From positions 1 to 25,121 of the forward strand of contig JBNGIO010001957.1 in NCBI GenBank assembly GCA_049999805.1: DNA of 25,121 nucleotides, given 5' to 3'. The notes beneath the pieces are model-generated. The model saw only the letters and a list, made by a program, of their open reading frames with translations, made no database searches and was not told the origin of the DNA. Shown piece after piece: positions 19,949 to 25,121 of the stretch. The translations under genes were made by a program, and so were the position numbers. Position 1 is the stretch's first letter. Each line of letters begins with the position of its first letter. This DNA is from Folioceros fuciformis (lineage: Eukaryota; Anthocerotophyta; Anthocerotopsida; Anthocerotales).

Positions 19949-22621
19949 CTACTGCGGCCTGTTGTCTTCATCTCCATGAGCAAACCAGCAATTAGGGCCA
20001 AATCGGCACGTGCCTCTCATCCAATACTGGCAAATCTGTTGTCCGGAAGCGGCTGTGCCTACCGGATCCCGAGCAACAGTGACAATCGATTCCTCGCCTG
20101 AAGTAGTCGGGGCCAAATCCGCCGTCACTAGCCCATCGGTTCTACGCAAGGTTGCCCCACGATTCCTAGGCAGGGATGCCCTGGCCCTAGGGCTCCTAGG
20201 CAAGGCTTCCCTAGAGGGCACTTGGAAGACTGGCACAACGCGCCCAGGCAAGACTGACCCATCGGGCCCATAGTTGAGTAGTGGCCTCTGGGGCCTGTTG
20301 TAAACGACTGGCCCGTTGGGCCCATAGAAGATTGTCCCAGGGGGCAGAGGGAAGCCTTGCGGTTGGGGCCCGGTCAAGAGTGGCAGATAGGGCCCAGGGA
20401 AGACTGGCGGTTCGGGCCCAGGCAAGACCGGCGGGTCGGACCCAGGCAAGACCGGCGGGTCGGGCCCAGGCAAGACCGGTGGGTCGGGCCCAGGCAAGAC
20501 TTGCGGCTCGGGCTGAGGCAAGACTAGAGGGTCGGGCCCAGGCAACGCTGCCCCATCGGGCCGCCCATAGTAGACTACCTCATTGCCCCTTGCCCTTACT
20601 AGCGGAGGGACCCAAGGGACGATGCCCAATCCGGGTGCGACTAATTCACGCATAGCTAACGCATCCATCTCCCGCAAAATGTTCATCTCTTCAATATCAC
20701 ATCTACAGGTCCGCTCCCTGTTTATCCATGGTTCTCCACATTTGTAACAAAACTCGTGGCCACACCTGTCAGTGAGCAAGCAGAAGGCACCATTAGCAGA
20801 TATCTAACAGAAGAAACAGAATGGCACAGCTTCTGTATGTGACACTTGGGATGGATCAAGAACTCACACGCATTTCAAATGAAAGCAACCGTCTACCAAC
20901 TCGATCATGCGATTGCAATTCCCACAACGCTGCCAGTTCAAGTCCTTGGCAAGCTCCAACAGCTTTCCTTCTCCGGCGTATTTGAGGTCATGAGGTAGCG
21001 ATTGATACTCTTCACAGCTCATCAGACCGTGCCAGGGAACTTTGCAAGTAACACAGAAGGATCTAGAGCAAGAGCGGCATTCCATCCTGACGGGGGATCC
21101 AGCTTCTGCACCACTGGTTGAGCTGGCCAGTCCACTGACGTCCACATCCCGTCTCGACATGAGTGCAGAACAATTTGGATATGGACAGTATATCCGGTCT
21201 GCCTCAGGAATGGCTGCTTCTGCCTGTCTCATGCTCAGTTTTTCAAACATACTAGGAGATAAGAGCACTCTGCACTCTTCTGCCGACAGGGTTTTGGTGC
21301 ATTGCACATACGGACACGTTATAAATAGTGGCCTTGCCTCCATTCGGCAACCAGCATGTTGCCTCATACAATTCTCACAGAATGAGTGACCACACTCCTG
21401 CACCACGAACATCTCACTCGAGGATTTGTCCTCCATACATATTTCACATCTCTCCAGCTTCACATCAGATGAAAAAGCACTAGCACTAGCACTAGCACTC
21501 GCACTGGCACTAGCACTAGCACAGGCACTAGCACTGGCACTAGCACTAGCACTAGCAGCACCGCCGTCGACGTCCCTTGTTTCAACAGTTGGACTCTTGT
21601 CCCGCAGTCTTCCTCCTTTGGCAGCCACTTCCGCCAAGCGACATGCAGCAGCGTTGGCTTCCGTAGAGACAAGAACCACTTTAAATGTCCTGAGGTCCCT
21701 TACGTGATCAAAAACCCTCCTCCACTGCTCGTACTCATCCCGAAATTCTACTCTCCGCACACCAGTGAGCTGCCACAATGTCAAAAACTCTGTTAGCAGA
21801 CGGCACAGACATGCATTGTGGCACTGAGCAGAAACACCAGACTGAAGCGATTTAAAGCCACATATATCCAACACTCAAACACTAATTACCTGATCGCACA
21901 CCAGCTCCGAGCACGCATACACACGAACATCCGTAACGTCAACGTCTACGGCAAACTCTAATCCATCAATCAGGGCTAGATAATATGCAACACGAGGTGT
22001 AACATTCCTTCCAACGTACTTGCTCCCAGCGCACGTAACCTGCCCATCGGGATCGACCAGAACCCATCCTATACCAGCAAACTTGTTGTCCAGCACGGTG
22101 CCATGGAAGAACAGTTTGGACGCGTCCGCGTCCGTCGCACGAGAGCTGCCCTTCACCCGAACGGTAGCGGACTCCTCATCCCTATCGCCCTGCTCGGGCC
22201 ACGCTTTCTTCCCTTCTTCTATGATGTTGTCCAAAACTTCCCAGTGACGCAGGCTCTGCTCCGAATTCTCAATGCCTTCCCCCGCGTCCCCAGCAGCTCG
22301 TCTGGAATCCAGGGCTTCCATATCCTCTCCATTTCGCTCATCATTCTGTAAATTAGCCGCCACAGAGACGTGCACGGTTCCAGCTACTCCCTCACCACCA
22401 GCTGCCAAATCGTCTTCCGTCAAATTCTGTTCTCTGGAAGCAACCGGCACCTCCACCTGCAGGCCCTCCTCCAGCATCGTATCCCCCAAACTCACGCGAT
22501 CCATATTCGCCTCCGGATTCATCCCAACTGAGGCTGCCACGCTCAGCCTGCTGGCCGTTGTAGAGACCCCAACTGTCAAACTGTGAACTGCTTCCTTAGA
22601 CGCTGGTTCACAGGGCTCCAC
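19949..22621 (-). CDS. RBR-type E3 ubiquitin ligase with RNase H-like N-terminus and CCCH finger (5' end incomplete)
   Basis: RBR ligases take ubiquitin from E2 onto a RING2 cysteine and then pass it to the substrate. Three exons are seen (22621-21890, 21841-20868, 20765-19949), giving 840 residues; 21823 is an alternative acceptor for the second. In order: an acidic N-terminus, a degenerate RNase H fold (about 168-318), an alternating Ser-Ala linker (about 340-366), RING1 from CEICMED (C376), the IBR (YCPYPNC ... SFCVTCKVPWH), RING2 (WQRCGNCNRMIELVDGCFHL, then CVCGHEFCYKCG) with predicted catalytic C563, a Pro-rich octapeptide repeat (VLPGPDPP), and a terminal CCCH finger, CQYWMRGTCRFGPNCWFAH (C-x7-C-x5-C-x3-H, 814-832). 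The frame at 22621 opens with GTG right after GTTGCAG, so that is probably a splice acceptor and the true ATG exon lies upstream. RNase H-RBR fusions are known in plants; the CCCH end is unusual. Confidence 0.88.
20395..20560. repeat. 24-bp coding repeat, Pro-rich octapeptides
   Basis: On the plus strand GGGCCCAGGCAAGACCGGCG-type 24-bp units recur about six times. On the coding (minus) strand they encode repeats of VLPGPDPP with D/S/E and V/F variants, inside the last exon of the RBR gene between RING2 and the CCCH finger. A looser GP-rich continuation extends to about 20280. Confidence 0.9.
21475..21560. repeat. Hexanucleotide microsatellite encoding Ser-Ala repeats
   Basis: About 14 tandem AGCACT-type hexamers (with variants CGCACT, GGCACT and one ACAGGC interruption) lie within the RBR gene. 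On the minus strand they read as alternating Ser-Ala with a single Cys, linking the RNase H-like domain to RING1. Confidence 0.95.
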
Positions 22622-22715
22622 TGCAACATTGGTTAGTCAGGTTGTGGAGCGTTGGCTCAAGTGGGAGAAGAAATAACTTCTACGTTGCGAATCGGTGGAT
22701 GACGAAGTTCATACA

Positions 22716-22789
22716 CGCAAGGACCTCTCTATGTATGCCCGTTCCATGCATTGGGCGCACGGGGCATACGTAGAGGCGCGTTCTTTCAT
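22716..22789 (-). CDS. Possible first exon of the RBR ligase gene
   Basis: On the minus strand an ATG at 22789 opens a frame reading [20 protein letters not shown] followed by ERSL. A GT dinucleotide after TTGC would leave one base and join in phase with the exon starting TGGAGCC after GTTGCAG at 22622. The donor (TTGC|GTGTAT) is poor and no homology supports it, so this is only a candidate for the missing start. Confidence 0.2.
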
Positions 22790-22835
22790 CTGCCCTTTCT
22801 TTTCGTATCTCTGTCAACCGTCATCTTATTCAAAA

Positions 22836-22974
22836 CACATACATATATATATACATATATATACATATATATATACATATATATATACATATATATATAC
22901 ATATATATACATATACATATATATATATATACATATACATATATATATACATATACATATATATATACATATAA
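22836..22974. repeat. AT-rich microsatellite, (TATACA)/(TA) type
   Basis: A run of about 140 bases is composed of ATATAC, ATAT and ACATAT units. It lies immediately upstream (minus strand) of the RBR gene. Tyr/Ile/His-rich open frames across it on the plus strand are artefacts of the repeat. Confidence 0.95.
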
Positions 22975-24960
22975 TGATTATTTGAATCATATCACATAAA
23001 TTTTGTTCAGATCAAAAACTTATTAGAATTGTGCCAAGTAAGGCTCATGGATTGCTATTGAAGGATAATAACTAATTAATCTAGAAAAGATATAGCACGA
23101 AAGGAAAAAGATATAGCACGAAAGGAAAAGGTGAGGATGAATTTATACAAGACAACCACGGAATAATCAAGAGAGTAGATTTGAGCTTATCACAAGTAAC
23201 TAAATCATGTCATGACGATGTTTTGTCTTGTTTGTCCAGTACCTAACTTGCAATTGGAAAGAACTCTAATGCTCCCACAAAAGTTGTTGAACATAAAGCT
23301 TCCTTGATATGATTGGAGGTCGGAACCAGGCACCCACATGGACTATATTACCAACCTAATTGCCAACAAAACAAGGGATAGGAATTTGATCACACTTGCC
23401 CACATAATGTTTACAATGGTATGGTTTCTCAAGTCACTATTCTTATGGCCTTTGATCTCTTACAAATCAAAGAAGAGTTGTTGTGGGCTTCGGTTGAGGC
23501 ATCACATACTAAACAAGATTGCAAACCTTAAGATCAAGGTTATTTAGGGAAGGAGCACCAAAATCATCTAGACTAGGATGATGATCATGAAGCAAATCTA
23601 GTCTAATTGGCTAATAGACTGCACAAGCATAATTTGAATCAGCACACGCATCTTACCAAGAGATAGATCAAATTGCGGAATATGAAGATTGTCCACAACA
23701 TCTACTAAAAAACAAGGGATGAAAGATTGGAAACCTTGCTATATCTAAATCTACTTTAGATCCCACCCCACGCAAGTTTAAGAGGAAGGACTAGAGGCAA
23801 GTTGGCCTCCTCACGCCTATGGAGAGGGGTAAAGTATTTCAATTAGCACCTTTGTCAACCTTGGGGCCTAGGCTTGGTTAACTCTCTATTCATCTCCAAT
23901 CCTAAGATTATATGTTTTCTCTATAGTAGGCTAGGGTGTAACCATTAAAGTAATTTGTTTTAGGTCCTCATCCAATCCATGTGCCTTTCTACAACAAGAC
24001 CTGTCATAATCTAAACTTTCTTCCACAAAAACATGTGAATAAAAAATATTGGTAATTTGAAATACTTAAAGATAATCCAAGTTATGGTTCACACGTATCT
24101 AGGCTTCGAAAGGAGTTACTTCTCGAAGAGATGAAACTATAGTTTTCTTCTATAGACATGCTACAGTAGACACTTAAACATTTGCAACCCAAAAATAAAT
24201 TGATAGCCTTCCTAGATACAATAGAGAGCGAAAAACAATCTGGATAATGCAATGTTTGCTCTCTACTCTTCCATTGCAACATTTTGGATAGTGCAATGGT
24301 TGCTCCCGGCCTTTCCAATGTAATATTTCCTTTGCACTTTTCTATTGCAAAATCTTGAATAGTGTAATGTTTGCTATGTTCCCATCCATTGTACCATTTT
24401 GAATAATGCAATGTCTACTTTCTATTTTTCCATTCATATATCTAAATATTAATGACATAGGATAGTAAGCTGCTGTGTAATGCCTTTATTTTGATAAGTT
24501 TTATCAAGAGTAAATTATCATAGAACACGGTCTGCACCTAACGGTCGGATTCTGCCATATCGAGCTTCGAATGAAACTATTGGGTAATTTTTGTGGCACA
24601 TACTCATGACTTTGTCAGCTCTCTATGCAACATGTAGAAATGAACCCTAAAATGTTGATGTCGTACTTCCATTTCTTCATGAACGCAATTGCAAACAGCA
24701 AAATTGTGGGTGTGTTACAGCAAAAGTGTTACAACAATGTCATAAGGAAATCAATATTTGAAAAGGTAGATGGCAGCCACCACATCGAAGTTCTTATTAT
24801 TTAATTGAAAAATAAAAGGACAAGTTTAAAAATAAATATGTCGAGCGGGCCTAGGTTTTGGGAAACATGATTAAACATGGATAATTGATTGGGATATCAT
24901 TGTTTCCAAAATGTACGAAACATGCTTTGTGGAATACGACCATTTAGCGTAAATTTTGTC
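22975..24960. other. AT-rich gene-poor stretch
   Basis: No gene is recognised. A 21-bp direct duplication (AGATATAGCACGAAAGGAAAA, 23088-23129) and the 24240-24430 degenerate repeat are present. Two short frames (23338-23547 plus; 24082-24411 minus) have no family signature. The composition differs sharply from the GC-richer genic part, which is consistent with repeat-derived or heterochromatic DNA. Confidence 0.55.
24240..24430. repeat. Degenerate tandem repeat with internal inverted symmetry
   Basis: The pattern GGATAATGCAATGTTTGCTC ... TCCATTGCAACATTTT recurs in diverged form starting near 24241, 24285, 24356 and 24400. Each unit opens with AATGCAATGTT-like and closes with CCATTGCAACATT-like sequence, which are near inverse complements. 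Each unit could therefore fold on itself. Confidence 0.65.
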
Positions 24961-25121
24961 AGTAGTTTTAAACTATTGAAATGCAATAGAAAGGTACATT
25001 TTAGCATTAGCATTGCGAGTAGTTTTAAACTATTGAAATGCAATAGAAAGGTACATTTTAGCATTAGCATTGCGAGTAGTTTTAAACTATTGAAATGCAA
25101 TAGAAAGGTACATTTTAGCAT
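24961..25121. repeat. 57-bp satellite array, truncated by the window edge
   Basis: Units begin AGTAGTTTTAAACTATTGAA at 24961, 25018 and 25075 with an exact 57-bp period. All bases shown in the overlapping portions are identical. A diverged partial unit precedes it (about 24920-24960). The array continues beyond the window. The minus-strand open frame across it (19-residue repeats) exists because 57 is divisible by three and is not supported as a gene. Confidence 0.95.

Noticed and set aside
20281-21707. Plus-strand open frames opposite the RBR gene, one Arg/Ala-Gly-rich (20281-20655) and one with Ala-Leu repeats (21426-21707)
   Set aside because: They are antisense shadows of the Pro-rich and Ser-Ala coding repeats; the minus strand carries the RING and CCCH motifs.
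22695-22999. Tyr/Ile/His-rich plus-strand frames
   Set aside because: They are translations of the TA/TATACA microsatellite.
24897-25121. Minus-strand frame with repeats of MLKCTFLLHFNSLKLLA
   Set aside because: The frame stays open only because the satellite period is a multiple of three; no homology or promoter supports a gene.
24961-25121. CRISPR array
   Set aside because: The units are directly adjacent with no unique spacers, and the genome is a plant.

Overview
This window is nuclear DNA of a land plant or a close streptophyte relative, most likely a non-seed plant such as a bryophyte or lycophyte. The plant call rests on four things: a secreted class III peroxidase, an SPT20 protein of the plant PHL type, an RBR ubiquitin ligase with an RNase H-like N-terminus, and many short introns with GT-AG borders (about 65 to 370 bases). 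The exact clade is inference. No prokaryotic operon, CRISPR array, rRNA or convincing tRNA was seen.

Layout. (1) 1-5.0 kb: an intronless, divergent histone H2B (+), an AT-rich then GC-richer spacer, and RPB6, the subunit shared by RNA polymerases I, II and III (-), in five exons. Upstream of RPB6 lies a degenerate tandem repeat, then a promoter with TATA and telo-box motifs facing right. (2) 5.0-10.3 kb: a nine-exon SPT20/PHL-like SAGA-type coactivator gene (+). (3) 10.3-13.6 kb: spacer with a hairpin, a 57-bp duplication, an 11-bp repeat and a TATA box before a 51-codon ORF. (4) 13.65-14.8 kb: a complete three-exon class III peroxidase (+). (5) 14.8-16.7 kb: spacer with nothing recognisable as a gene. 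(6) 16.7-22.8 kb: three minus-strand genes. From right to left these are an RBR-type E3 ligase with a degenerate RNase H fold and a C-terminal CCCH zinc finger, a small conserved single-pass membrane protein (probably plastid), and a stand-alone type I RNase H with an intact active site. (7) 22.8-25.1 kb: AT-rich, repeat-bearing DNA ending in a perfect 57-bp satellite that runs off the window.

The genes do not form one pathway. Several are housekeeping chromatin and transcription components (H2B, RPB6, SPT20). The most unusual object is the RBR ligase. Its N-terminal RNase H fold has lost all four catalytic acidic positions. It also carries a Ser-Ala microsatellite linker, a Pro-rich octapeptide repeat and a terminal CCCH finger. 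An active-looking RNase H gene lies a few kilobases away on the same strand, so live and dead versions of one fold can be compared directly.

Exon borders were read by eye from splice signals and reading-frame continuity. They are predictions.
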